Below, in pieces: positions 1 through 6,843 of a DNA stretch of 8,283 bases (positions are counted from its first letter, which is position 1; the number at the start of each line of letters is the position of its first letter). Source of the DNA: CAZNEZ01 sp964572475. Lineage in GTDB: Bacteria > Bacillota > Clostridia > Lachnospirales > Lachnospiraceae. The stretch is from the NCBI GenBank assembly GCA_964572475.1, contig CAZNEZ010000070.1, positions 1 through 8,283 of the forward strand, in the 5' to 3' direction. Position numbers and translations under genes: made by a program. A model generated the notes under the pieces. That model worked only from the letters and a program-made list of their open reading frames with translations, searched no databases and had not been told where the DNA came from.

Positions 1-13
1 AATTACTTATTAC

Positions 14-42
14 TTGTATTTTACACATCTTTGTATTATAAT
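14..42 (+). promoter_or_regulatory. Putative sigma-A promoter P1 of the small membrane-protein gene
   Basis: TTGTAT at 14-19 and a consensus TATAAT at 37-42 are separated by 17 bases, the ideal spacing for a housekeeping promoter. Transcription would begin near base 49, giving a leader of about 55 bases before the ATG at 104. A second candidate lies just downstream at 50-79, so which one is used cannot be decided from sequence alone. Confidence 0.55.
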
Positions 43-49
43 TATTTCA

Positions 50-79
50 TTGTGTAAGAACATTACAACAAGTTATAAT
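50..79 (+). promoter_or_regulatory. Putative sigma-A promoter P2 of the small membrane-protein gene
   Basis: TTGTGT at 50-55 and a consensus TATAAT at 74-79 are separated by 18 bases. Initiation would fall near base 86, only a few bases before the weak ribosome-binding sequence around 91-94 (CGAG/GAGG), leaving a very short leader. It is a weaker candidate than P1, but both carry perfect -10 boxes, so a tandem arrangement is possible. Confidence 0.4.
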
Positions 80-103
80 AATAAGAAGTGCGAGGTATTT
101 GTA

Positions 104-451
104 ATGAGCCAGGATAAAGTTGACCGTTATAAAAAAGAGAAAGCTAATAGAAAGAAAATAGTAAAAAAGCAAAAAAGGAATTCAATACTTTCAAAAGTTG
201 CTGTTGTTTTTGTAACATTAATTTGTATAGGATGGATAATAACTTCTTCCTTTAAGATATGGCCATTCGATGGTAGTTTAGATCCAACAACTACAACTGA
301 ATCAAAGTCATACTCAGCAGATGAGATTGCAAGTCTACAGAATGTTTTGGGAACTACAACAACTGCCGAGGGAGCAACAACTAGCGCTAATGATGCTACT
401 ACTACAGCAGCTGAAGGAGCAACAACAGAAGCTGCTACTACAAGTAAATAA
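104..451 (+). CDS. Small single-pass membrane protein with Thr/Ala-rich tail, function unknown
   Basis: The protein is 115 residues and I do not recognise it as a named family. Residues 1-28 are very Lys/Arg-rich (KKEKANRKK, KKQKR). Residues about 30-48 form one hydrophobic segment (VAVVFVTLICIGWII), and the remainder is a polar tail with Thr runs at 62-65, 84-87, 99-101 and 112-113. The tail contains the unit AEGATT twice, near 88 and 103. The positive N-terminus predicts the N-terminus inside and the tail outside the cell. The reading frame is open further upstream to 14, but ATG 104 is preferred. It has GAGG at 92-95 eight bases before it, it starts with MSQDK, and the upstream extension would run through both promoter candidates and would be an implausible mixture of Cys, Ile and Asn. 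The gene is monocistronic and convergent with argS. A role as an envelope-exposed or surface-glycosylated protein is a guess; the Thr-rich tail resembles low-complexity extracellular linkers. Confidence 0.8.
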   Translation: MSQDKVDRYKKEKANRKKIVKKQKRNSILSKVAVVFVTLICIGWIITSSFKIWPFDGSLDPTTTTESKSYSADEIASLQNVLGTTTTAEGATTSANDATTTAAEGATTEAATTSK

Positions 452-520
452 AATAAATATTTGAACAGCTTTTAAGTTCTTTACTTTTAACTATTACCCC
501 TTAGCTGCTCTAAAACTTAA

Positions 521-552
521 TTAAAGGAGTCATCATTTGATGGCTCCTTTAA
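521..552. terminator. Probable bidirectional intrinsic terminator between convergent genes
   Basis: TTAAAGGAGTCATC (521-534) pairs with GATGGCTCCTTTAA (539-552) over 14 positions, with one G-T pair and a four-base ATTT loop. The stem has A/T-rich ends, giving a short U-rich run on either strand. It lies 70 bases after the stop of the plus-strand gene and about 90 bases after the end of argS on the minus strand, exactly where a shared terminator of a convergent pair is expected. Confidence 0.8.
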
Positions 553-639
553 TATTTACTATGTCTTATTTTATATATTCTTTCTTCAACTTTTACCTTA
601 ATGCGGTGATTTGTAGTGGTAGATACCCTTATTCAAAGC

Positions 640-2406
640 CTACATTCTGTCAGGTGCCGCAAATCCCAACAATTCTATTGTCATCTCAAGCACTCTTCTC
701 GTAAGTTTAATAACTTTTACATAACTAGACTGCTGATTCTCATTCTCCTCAGTTATAATCTTAGTCTCATGGTAGAATCTGTTAAATGCATTTGACAAAT
801 CATAAATATATGCACAAAGTTTATGAGGCGCAAGCTCTTCATATGTGTTACTCATAACATCATTAAACTTAGTAAGCTCAAGCATCAATGCCTTCTCACT
901 ATCATTAGAAGCAGGAAGAATTGGTGCATCATCTGTATCCTTTTTAAGCTCTTCATACTTAGCCAGAATAGACTTGATTCTAACAATTGTATAAAGAATA
1001 TATGGTCCCGTATTTCCTTCAAATGATGTAAATCTATCTATGTCAAAGATGTAATCCTTAGAAGCCTGATTAGATAAGTCACCATATTTTAGAGCAGCTA
1101 ATCCAACAATCTGCGCTGTAGTTCTAGCCTCCTCTTCTGAAACGGCACGATTCTCCATAATCCTTTCATATACCTTATCATTAATTCCAGATATAAGATT
1201 CTCAAGTCTCATAACTCCACCATCTCTTGTTTTAAATGGCTTTCCATCTTTTCCATTCATTGTACCAAATCCAAGAAAGTTAAGGTTACAATCCTCATCT
1301 ACAAGTCCAGTTTTCTTAGCAGTTCTAAATACCTGAGTAAAATGCAGTTCTTGCCTCTTGTCAGCTACATAAATATACTGATCTGGAGAATAATTCTTCT
1401 CACGCTCAATAATAGTAGCAAGATCACTTGTAGCATAAAGAGCAGCACCATCAGATTTTCTAACTATGCAAGGAGGCAACTCTTTACTATCGCCAGGAAG
1501 TGCTATATCAACAACCATAGCTCTCTGACTTTCATATGCAAAACCTCTCTTGATAAAATCTTCAACCATATCTGGAATATAAGGCTGTGCATCACTTTCA
1601 CCCTTCCACAAGTCAAAGTCTACGTCAAGATTAGCATAATTCTTCTTAAGGTCAGTAACAGACACACTCAATATATGTTCCCAAAGTGCCTTAGAGGCTT
1701 TATCACCATTTTGTAACTTTACAGTAGCCATCTGTGCTCTTTCTTTAAATGTATCATCAACCTTTGATTTACTACTTGCTGCTGGATAAATCTCTTCCAA
1801 TTCAGAAATGGTAAATGGTGCTTCTTTTGGATATTCGCCCTCAAAATTATCATCAAAATATACTAATTCAGGCTTTCTATCTCTTAATTCTTCTATAATA
1901 AGTCCCATCTGAAGACCCCAGTCACCCAGATGAACATCACTAACTACATTATCACCTGCAAACCTGCATATTCTCTTGATGCTCTCGCCAATAACTGCTG
2001 AGCGAAGATGTCCTACATGCAGAGGTTTAGCAACATTTGGTCCACCATAATCAATAACAATAGTTTTAGGTGCCTTGTCTTCTTCACATCCAGCTTTTTC
2101 AAGTTTATCCATCTTATCAACATACTGCGCAACAAATTCATTACTTACTTTTATATTAATAAATCCAGGCATAACAGCTGAAACTTCACTATATTCAGAC
2201 TTTCCTGCAACTTTTTCAACTATCTCATTAGCAATCATAATTGGTGCCTTTTTATAGGCTTTAGCAGCAGCCATAGCTCCATTACACTGATACTCGCACA
2301 AATCAGGACGATTTGAAACAGTTAACTTTCCGTATTTTGCTTCATAACCACAGTCTGCAAATGCATTTTCAAATGGCTCTGAAAGTAAATCTATGATTTT
2401 TTTCAT
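640..2406 (-). CDS. argS: Arginyl-tRNA synthetase (class I)
   Basis: This enzyme charges tRNA-Arg with arginine using ATP, in the cytoplasm; it is essential. The 588 residues match the usual bacterial length. Residues 1 to about 95 form the N-terminal tRNA-binding domain typical of ArgRS. The class I signature GPNVAKPLHVGHLRS contains HVGH at 130-133 (the HIGH motif). The loop equivalent to KMSKS is the degenerate FKTRDGG at 391-397, as expected because many ArgRS lack a canonical KMSKS. The C-terminal helical anticodon-binding (DALR) domain begins around TGPYILYTIVRI (466-477), and the protein ends in the family-typical APDRM. ATG at 2406 follows AAAGGA at 2417-2422 with about ten bases between. 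It lies 68 bases after the stop of the UDP-sugar pyrophosphorylase gene on the same strand with no convincing terminator between, so the two may be cotranscribed. No T-box leader fits in that gap. Confidence 0.98.
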   Translation of the reverse strand: MKKIIDLLSEPFENAFADCGYEAKYGKLTVSNRPDLCEYQCNGAMAAAKAYKKAPIMIANEIVEKVAGKSEYSEVSAVMPGFINIKVSNEFVAQYVDKMDKLEKAGCEEDKAPKTIVIDYGGPNVAKPLHVGHLRSAVIGESIKRICRFAGDNVVSDVHLGDWGLQMGLIIEELRDRKPELVYFDDNFEGEYPKEAPFTISELEEIYPAASSKSKVDDTFKERAQMATVKLQNGDKASKALWEHILSVSVTDLKKNYANLDVDFDLWKGESDAQPYIPDMVEDFIKRGFAYESQRAMVVDIALPGDSKELPPCIVRKSDGAALYATSDLATIIEREKNYSPDQYIYVADKRQELHFTQVFRTAKKTGLVDEDCNLNFLGFGTMNGKDGKPFKTRDGGVMRLENLISGINDKVYERIMENRAVSEEEARTTAQIVGLAALKYGDLSNQASKDYIFDIDRFTSFEGNTGPYILYTIVRIKSILAKYEELKKDTDDAPILPASNDSEKALMLELTKFNDVMSNTYEELAPHKLCAYIYDLSNAFNRFYHETKIITEENENQQSSYVKVIKLTRRVLEMTIELLGFAAPDRM

Positions 2407-2474
2407 ATTAGTTGTATCCTTTCATTCGTTGAATGCACCAAAATAGTACAAGTCAATATTGTAACATTTTCAAA

Positions 2475-3698
2475 TCAAATTGCAACACCATTCTTTTTAA
2501 GTAATGTTCTTGCAGTATCTACTGAATCTATACCCTCTTTATTCTTAACAGGTGCAAATTCATGTTCTCTGATTACTTCATATCCTAAACAATTATCAAG
2601 CATATGAATCATATCAAGTACTAAAAGTTCAAACTTATATCCATTAGGTTCTTCTGGTTTAATAAGTTTACCTGCTTCACTAATACAAGGGATTTTCTTC
2701 TTAACAACATGCAAAGGCATATGTCTGTTTAAAATATCTTCAAGGTCACTGACTCTAAAAAGATAATTAAGAATAACCCCATAATTATAAGCTCTTTCAC
2801 CAGATTCATCTAATTCATCCAGCATCTGCTGTGTTAATTCATAATACTCAACAATAGAAGGCTTATTATCTTCAAGACATAATACTCCAACTTTTTCGTC
2901 TCTATCTGCCTTTTTTACAACCTTACTTGCTGAAACATAACCTGATTCTATGGTTGCTCCAATAAATGAAGGGTCACATATTCTTTGAAGCACATTATCT
3001 ACCGCAAATACATTCAGCCATTCTACACCATATTCGTGAATTCTATCAACAATTCCACATCTTTTCATTGATGTAAACCATCCTCCATTACCATTAGGAG
3101 AAGTTGAAACTCTTCCTTTATCTTCTAATAAAATCTTACCATTAAAATCAGCAGAAGGAGACATATCCTGTATAAAAAACATTACAAAATCTTTATCATA
3201 TCCAAAATAATTATTGTCTTTAAAAAACTTAACCGTATCATCATTATTCTTCTCACTTGTCATGATAAAAAGCGGAATAAATGATTCTGCCTCATTAACA
3301 ACCTCCATAAGATTATCGATTAATGCCTGAAATATATAATATTCTCTTGTCTCTCCAATATTAAACATTCCCTTAGGCTTATCAAAACCAAGTCTGGTTC
3401 CCTGTCCACCTGCTAATAAAACTGCCCCAACTTTTCCTCTTCTTATTGCATCAATTCCAACCTGTCTGTATCTATCCTTATTCTTCTCTATCTCATCAAT
3501 CTTCATTGCCTTAATTGGTGAAATAATACCTTTTTTAAACAAATCATCTTTACCAATCATATCAATAATACCAAAATCAATCTCTTCAATCTGTTTTAGC
3601 AGATTATGTTTAGAATTATCATCTAATTCATCATAGAATCTAAGTAGCTGTAACTGACCATTTTTTTCAAGAACACTACTTGCTTCCTCGTATGTCAT
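2475..3698 (-). CDS. UDP-sugar pyrophosphorylase, UDPGP/UAP1-like family
   Basis: This family makes UDP-sugars from UTP and a sugar 1-phosphate (GlcNAc-1-P, Glc-1-P or Gal-1-P). The protein is 407 residues from the chosen start. Features seen are the family N-terminus LLRFYDELDD (18-27), the nucleotide-binding loop LAGGQGTRLG (95-104) followed by KPKG (107-110), PNGNGG at 201-206, the VDN motif (233-235, metal/sugar-phosphate region) and KFELLVLDMI at 355-364. These resemble the eukaryotic UDP-N-acetylhexosamine pyrophosphorylase UAP1 more than bacterial GalU or GlmU. Start choice: the frame extends to a TTG at 3716 and an ATG at 3713, but neither has a ribosome-binding site. ATG 3698 is preceded by GGAGG (3707-3711) with eight bases between, and the promoter predicted at 3731-3759 would start RNA only about eight bases before 3716. 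The substrate cannot be told from sequence; UDP-glucose, UDP-GlcNAc and UDP-galactose are all possible. Followed by argS. Confidence 0.9.
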   Translation of the reverse strand: MTYEEASSVLEKNGQLQLLRFYDELDDNSKHNLLKQIEEIDFGIIDMIGKDDLFKKGIISPIKAMKIDEIEKNKDRYRQVGIDAIRRGKVGAVLLAGGQGTRLGFDKPKGMFNIGETREYYIFQALIDNLMEVVNEAESFIPLFIMTSEKNNDDTVKFFKDNNYFGYDKDFVMFFIQDMSPSADFNGKILLEDKGRVSTSPNGNGGWFTSMKRCGIVDRIHEYGVEWLNVFAVDNVLQRICDPSFIGATIESGYVSASKVVKKADRDEKVGVLCLEDNKPSIVEYYELTQQMLDELDESGERAYNYGVILNYLFRVSDLEDILNRHMPLHVVKKKIPCISEAGKLIKPEEPNGYKFELLVLDMIHMLDNCLGYEVIREHEFAPVKNKEGIDSVDTARTLLKKNGVAI

Positions 3699-3706
3699 TC
3701 TGTTTT

Positions 3707-3711
3707 CCTCC
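3707..3711 (-). promoter_or_regulatory. Ribosome binding site that decides the pyrophosphorylase start
   Basis: GGAGG on the minus strand lies eight bases upstream of the ATG at 3698. It overlaps the codons that a start at 3713 or 3716 would translate, so those upstream starts are unlikely. Confidence 0.75.
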
Positions 3712-3730
3712 ATCAAAATACTTTTATAAA

Positions 3731-3759
3731 ATTCTACTACAAATGTATTGATAAAGCAA
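3731..3759 (-). promoter_or_regulatory. Putative sigma-A promoter of the pyrophosphorylase gene
   Basis: On the minus strand TTGCTT (3754-3759) and TAGAAT (3731-3736) are separated by 17 bases. Initiation would fall near 3724, giving a short leader of about 25 bases to ATG 3698. The -35 box directly abuts and overlaps by one base the foot of the terminator hairpin at 3759-3795, so the end of one unit and the start of the next are fused. Confidence 0.6.
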
Positions 3760-3795
3760 GCAGCACCCGATTATATTACATAATTAGGTGCTGCT
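3759..3795 (-). terminator. Probable intrinsic terminator of the MarR-ABC operon
   Basis: AGCAGCACC (3759-3767) and GGTGCTGCT (3787-3795) form a perfect nine-base stem. It continues after a C-A mismatch and a G-T pair into an inner ATTAT/ATAAT stem with loop ATTAC. On the minus strand it is followed by TGCTTTATC, a modest U-rich tail. It lies about 95 bases after the ABC stop codon. The plus strand also has a T-rich stretch after it (CATTTATTTT), but no plus-strand gene leads into it. Confidence 0.65.
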
Positions 3796-3888
3796 CTACA
3801 TTTATTTTAAGTTCATATATTTAATGTTTTAACTTTCGTAAACTGCCATTAATTCACTCTAATAGAATATCTTTATAATTATTTCAAA

Positions 3889-6177
3889 TTATTCACTTCT
3901 AAGTGCTTCTACTGCATCTTTCTTTGCTGCCATCTTAGCTGGTATATGTCCACCAAGCATTGTTAGAACAGTACTTATAATAATAAGTGTTATAGCATGC
4001 GAAGGCTTAATGTAGGCAACATTTTCAAGTTCAGCAACCTTATATATAATACTATTAATCGGAAATGTAAGTAAGAACGCAATAAATATTCCAAGTGTTC
4101 CTGAAAATACTCCAAGTATAAAAGTCTCAGCATCAAATACTCTGGTGATATCCTTCTTTCTAGCTCCAAGAGCCTTAAGTATACCAATTTCCTTAGTTCT
4201 TTCAAGAACAGATGTATATATTATAATACTAATCATAATAAGACTAACTATAAGTGATGTTGCAGCAAAGGCTATGAGGACTGTTGTAATTCCATCCATT
4301 ATATTACCTGTAAGACCTGTAATGGTGTCAGCCATATCTGTATATTCTATTGTATCTGCCTCACTCTTACCTTCATTATAAGCATCCAGATAGTCAAGAA
4401 CTGCTTCCTTTGAATCAAAGTTATATGGAAAAACAGTAATCATATATGGTGTTGAATCTCCCCCAAGATATGTAATCATCTGCTTTTTAGCTGTATCATC
4501 AAGCTTTTCCATTGTGAGAACACTTGAGTTTGAATCCAATTGTGCCTTAACAATCTGTGAGTTCTCGTTAATACTAATAATTTTCTTCATAAGTTCATCA
4601 CTGTAACAAAGACCTGTTGATAAAACTGGAAGCTTGCAGTCTTCCTTTTCTCTAACGATACCAACTATCTTAACTGTGAAATTATTGTTGTTCTTGTATA
4701 ACTCATCATAATTAGTATTAAATGTATAAGTACCAAGGTCAGTTTTTGAATAAAAATCATCATTCATAACGATTTTATATTCTTTACCAATTAAATCATC
4801 ATATTTTATTTCACTATCTGCACTAACATCATATCCCAATTCCTGAAGACATTTTACATCAAGTCTGTTCTTTGAATCTACCACCAGCAAAAACTCATCC
4901 GCTGCTGTAGCATATTTACCTGATAACAAATCATAATTCTCTTCTAGGAAAGTACTTCCATCATCTTTAAGCATCTGAGGATAAGATGACATTGTTACAT
5001 TACTTCCTACAGCAATTGTACCATCACTGCTTGTTGTAATCATATTAATTCCTGTAGTCCTGTAATATCCTACACTTTTACAATCTGCACTATCAATTTT
5101 TTCAATATAATTAATGTAATCATCTGTAAATACATTGGTATGCATTACCTGACTAGCTTCTTTATCATATACATATACTTTATCTGTGTCTGGAAATTCT
5201 TCATAATCACCACCATTTCCCATATGTTGTGACATCGCCTTTTCCATAGACATCGCCTGCTGTGCAATAGTTATTGGATATTCTGCCAATGTATCTGACT
5301 GAAAATTATCTATCTGGTCTTTAAATCCTACTGAAAGAGCAAGTATTAATGCTATGCCGATAATACCAATACTTGAAGCAAATGATGTTAAGAATGTTCT
5401 TCCAAGTTTTGTTCTAATATTATTAAATGAAAGCTTGAGAGCAGTTAAAAAACTCATACTTGTTTTTTTAAGTTTAAATACATCCTCCTTAGGTCTTTCC
5501 TCATGTGGATGAGTATCTGAAACTATTTTACCATCCTGAAACTTAACTGTTCTATCTGCATACTTCTCAGCAAGCTCTGGATTATGAGTAACCATAATAA
5601 CTAGTTTATCTTTTGATACTTCCTTTATTAAATCCATAATCTGAATGCTGGTGTTAGTATCAAGTGCTCCAGTTGGTTCATCACATAACAGAATATCAGG
5701 ATCATTCGCAAGGGCTCTGGCAATGGCAACTCTTTGCATCTGACCTCCTGATAGCTGATTAGGTTTTTTATGTATATGATCTTTAAGTCCTACTTTTTCA
5801 AGTGCTTCTATTGCTTTCCTATGTTTTTCTGAAACTGAAACTCCTGAAAGTGTCATACCCATTTCAACATTTGCAATAAGACTAAGATGTGAAATCAAAT
5901 TATAACTTTGGAATATAAATCCAATCGTATTATTCCTATAGGCATCCCAATCATGTGCTTTAAAGTTCTTAGTTGACTTGCCATTGATAACCATATCACC
6001 CGAATCATATCTGTCAAGTCCGCCAATTACATTAAGACATGTTGTTTTGCCACTACCACTTGCTCCTAAAATAGCAACGAATTCAGTTTGTCTAAATGCA
6101 ACACTAATTCCGTCAAGTGCTCTTGTTTCTATATCACCCACTTGGTAATATTTTTTAATCTCTTTTAATTCAAGCAT
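3889..6177 (-). CDS. Fused ABC transporter ATPase/permease, MacB/FtsX-like
   Basis: This 762-residue protein joins an ABC ATPase to an FtsX-type permease, the arrangement of MacB-like (type VII) transporters that use ATP for mechanical work at the membrane rather than classical channel transport. The ATPase has Walker A GASGSGKTT (38-46), Q-loop Q90, signature LSGGQ (142-146), Walker B ILLCDEP with D166/E167, and switch H198. It ends around 235. The first membrane segment is about 262-285. A large extracytoplasmic region spans about 286-628, and three more segments lie near 631-656, 683-705 and 726-745, with the FtsX-like cytoplasmic stretch ERTKEIGILKALGARKKDI between the second and third. 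ATG 6177 follows AGGAG (6184-6188) by six bases. The gene begins 12 bases after the MarR gene, so the two form an operon. Substrate unknown; peptide or antimicrobial efflux or lipoprotein/envelope handling are family possibilities. All catalytic ATPase residues are present. Confidence 0.93.
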   Translation of the reverse strand: MLELKEIKKYYQVGDIETRALDGISVAFRQTEFVAILGASGSGKTTCLNVIGGLDRYDSGDMVINGKSTKNFKAHDWDAYRNNTIGFIFQSYNLISHLSLIANVEMGMTLSGVSVSEKHRKAIEALEKVGLKDHIHKKPNQLSGGQMQRVAIARALANDPDILLCDEPTGALDTNTSIQIMDLIKEVSKDKLVIMVTHNPELAEKYADRTVKFQDGKIVSDTHPHEERPKEDVFKLKKTSMSFLTALKLSFNNIRTKLGRTFLTSFASSIGIIGIALILALSVGFKDQIDNFQSDTLAEYPITIAQQAMSMEKAMSQHMGNGGDYEEFPDTDKVYVYDKEASQVMHTNVFTDDYINYIEKIDSADCKSVGYYRTTGINMITTSSDGTIAVGSNVTMSSYPQMLKDDGSTFLEENYDLLSGKYATAADEFLLVVDSKNRLDVKCLQELGYDVSADSEIKYDDLIGKEYKIVMNDDFYSKTDLGTYTFNTNYDELYKNNNNFTVKIVGIVREKEDCKLPVLSTGLCYSDELMKKIISINENSQIVKAQLDSNSSVLTMEKLDDTAKKQMITYLGGDSTPYMITVFPYNFDSKEAVLDYLDAYNEGKSEADTIEYTDMADTITGLTGNIMDGITTVLIAFAATSLIVSLIMISIIIYTSVLERTKEIGILKALGARKKDITRVFDAETFILGVFSGTLGIFIAFLLTFPINSIIYKVAELENVAYIKPSHAITLIIISTVLTMLGGHIPAKMAAKKDAVEALRSE

Positions 6178-6189
6178 AAATTTCTCCTA

Positions 6190-6726
6190 TCATTTTAACT
6201 TTCCGCTATTATTTTTATCTTTGTTAACAGGTTTTCTATTCTCTTTAATAACATCATCAATAGCATCTCCAAACTCATTAATAAGTCCAATCATTTCATA
6301 TGTCTTTTCTTCTCCAAATTTATCCATAACTAACTCAAAAAGTTTCATCATCTCCACATCTGCCTGTTCTAAAACTATAATCCCCTCGGGAGATAATTCT
6401 ATTTTTCTATTTCTCTTATCTTCCGTTCTACTTGAACATATAATATATCCTTTTTGAATCAAGCTTTTAATCGTCTTAGATATCATGGGTGGACTAACTT
6501 CTAACATAGCTGCTAAATCTGATACATTAAATCCATATGGGCATAATTTTTCTTCTTCGTTTAGTTCATTAGTTTCATTATTTTTTTTCATCTGAAGTAC
6601 CTGTACTGTCTTCATAAATATAAATTCACTTTTTGTAAAAGATGTTATCGCCCTTGAAAAATCCAGTTTTTTAAATCTTCTTGTAACTTTGTGTAAATCT
6701 CCAATTGTATCTTGATAATTTCCCAT
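6190..6726 (-). CDS. MarR-family winged-helix transcriptional regulator
   Basis: MarR proteins are dimeric DNA-binding repressors (sometimes activators) that respond to small molecules, phenolics, antibiotics or oxidants, and often control an adjacent transporter. The 178 residues are slightly long for the family. The winged helix spans about 67-115: NVSDLAAMLEVSPPMISKTI is the helix-turn-helix, and the wing carries the family-typical charged stretch TEDKRNRKIELSPEG (101-115), with D103, R105 and R107. Flanking helices at 1-46 and 117-162 should form the dimer interface. An acidic, Asn/Glu-rich insertion at about 48-62 precedes the winged helix, and the C-terminus is a basic tail. ATG 6726 follows AGGAG (6735-6739) by eight bases. 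The stop is 12 bases from the ABC gene, whose ribosome-binding site directly follows it. By analogy it probably controls its own operon. Confidence 0.9.
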   Translation of the reverse strand: MGNYQDTIGDLHKVTRRFKKLDFSRAITSFTKSEFIFMKTVQVLQMKKNNETNELNEEEKLCPYGFNVSDLAAMLEVSPPMISKTIKSLIQKGYIICSSRTEDKRNRKIELSPEGIIVLEQADVEMMKLFELVMDKFGEEKTYEMIGLINEFGDAIDDVIKENRKPVNKDKNNSGKLK

Positions 6727-6764
6727 AGCTTACGCTCCTAACATAAATGAATTGAAATATAAAG

Positions 6765-6802
6765 AAATGCATAACCATAATAATTAACTAGGTTATGCAT
6801 TT
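6765..6802 (-). promoter_or_regulatory. Perfect 12-base inverted repeat in the MarR leader: operator and/or terminator
   Basis: AAATGCATAACC (6765-6776) and GGTTATGCATTT (6791-6802) are perfect inverted copies with a 14-base A/T-rich spacer. It lies between the stop of the L,D-transpeptidase gene and the MarR start, and begins directly after the candidate -10 of the MarR promoter. Two readings fit. As RNA from the upstream gene it is a hairpin followed by a U-rich tail (CTTTATATTTC), so it could terminate that gene. As DNA it is where a self-regulating MarR dimer could bind. A shorter palindrome TAACTAGGTTA (6785-6795) is nested at one arm. The low-GC stem makes the terminator reading only moderate. 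Confidence 0.55.
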
Positions 6803-6831
6803 ACCTTAACTTTATTTTTTGTATATGTCAA
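6803..6831 (-). promoter_or_regulatory. Candidate promoter of the MarR-ABC operon
   Basis: A perfect TTGACA (minus strand, 6826-6831) is followed after 17 bases by TAAGGT (6803-6808), a poor -10 that keeps only the first two bases and the last base of the consensus. The weak -10 next to the inverted repeat is compatible with a regulated promoter. Predicted RNA start is near 6796, inside the first arm of the repeat. Confidence 0.4.
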
Positions 6832-6843
6832 TCCATTTTATAA

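Noticed and set aside
14..103. Upstream extension of the small membrane-protein gene to an ATG at 14.
   Set aside because: The extension runs through two promoter-like elements and has no ribosome-binding site, and ATG 104 has one with a natural protein start.
823..1716. Plus-strand open frames opposite argS.
   Set aside because: They lie antisense within a clearly conserved gene, lack ribosome-binding sites, and their translations are Ile/Leu/Ser-rich shadows without any recognisable motif.
2422..2434. Small inverted repeat CATTC-GAATG upstream of argS as a terminator.
   Set aside because: The stem is five bases, has no U-tract, and overlaps the ribosome-binding region of argS.
2407..2474. 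A T-box leader or independent promoter for argS.
   Set aside because: Only 68 bases are available, far too few for a T-box. The TTGACT at 2451-2456 has no acceptable -10 at 16-18 bases, and the best alternative (TTGAAA with TACTAT) has a 19-base gap. Cotranscription with the upstream gene is simpler.
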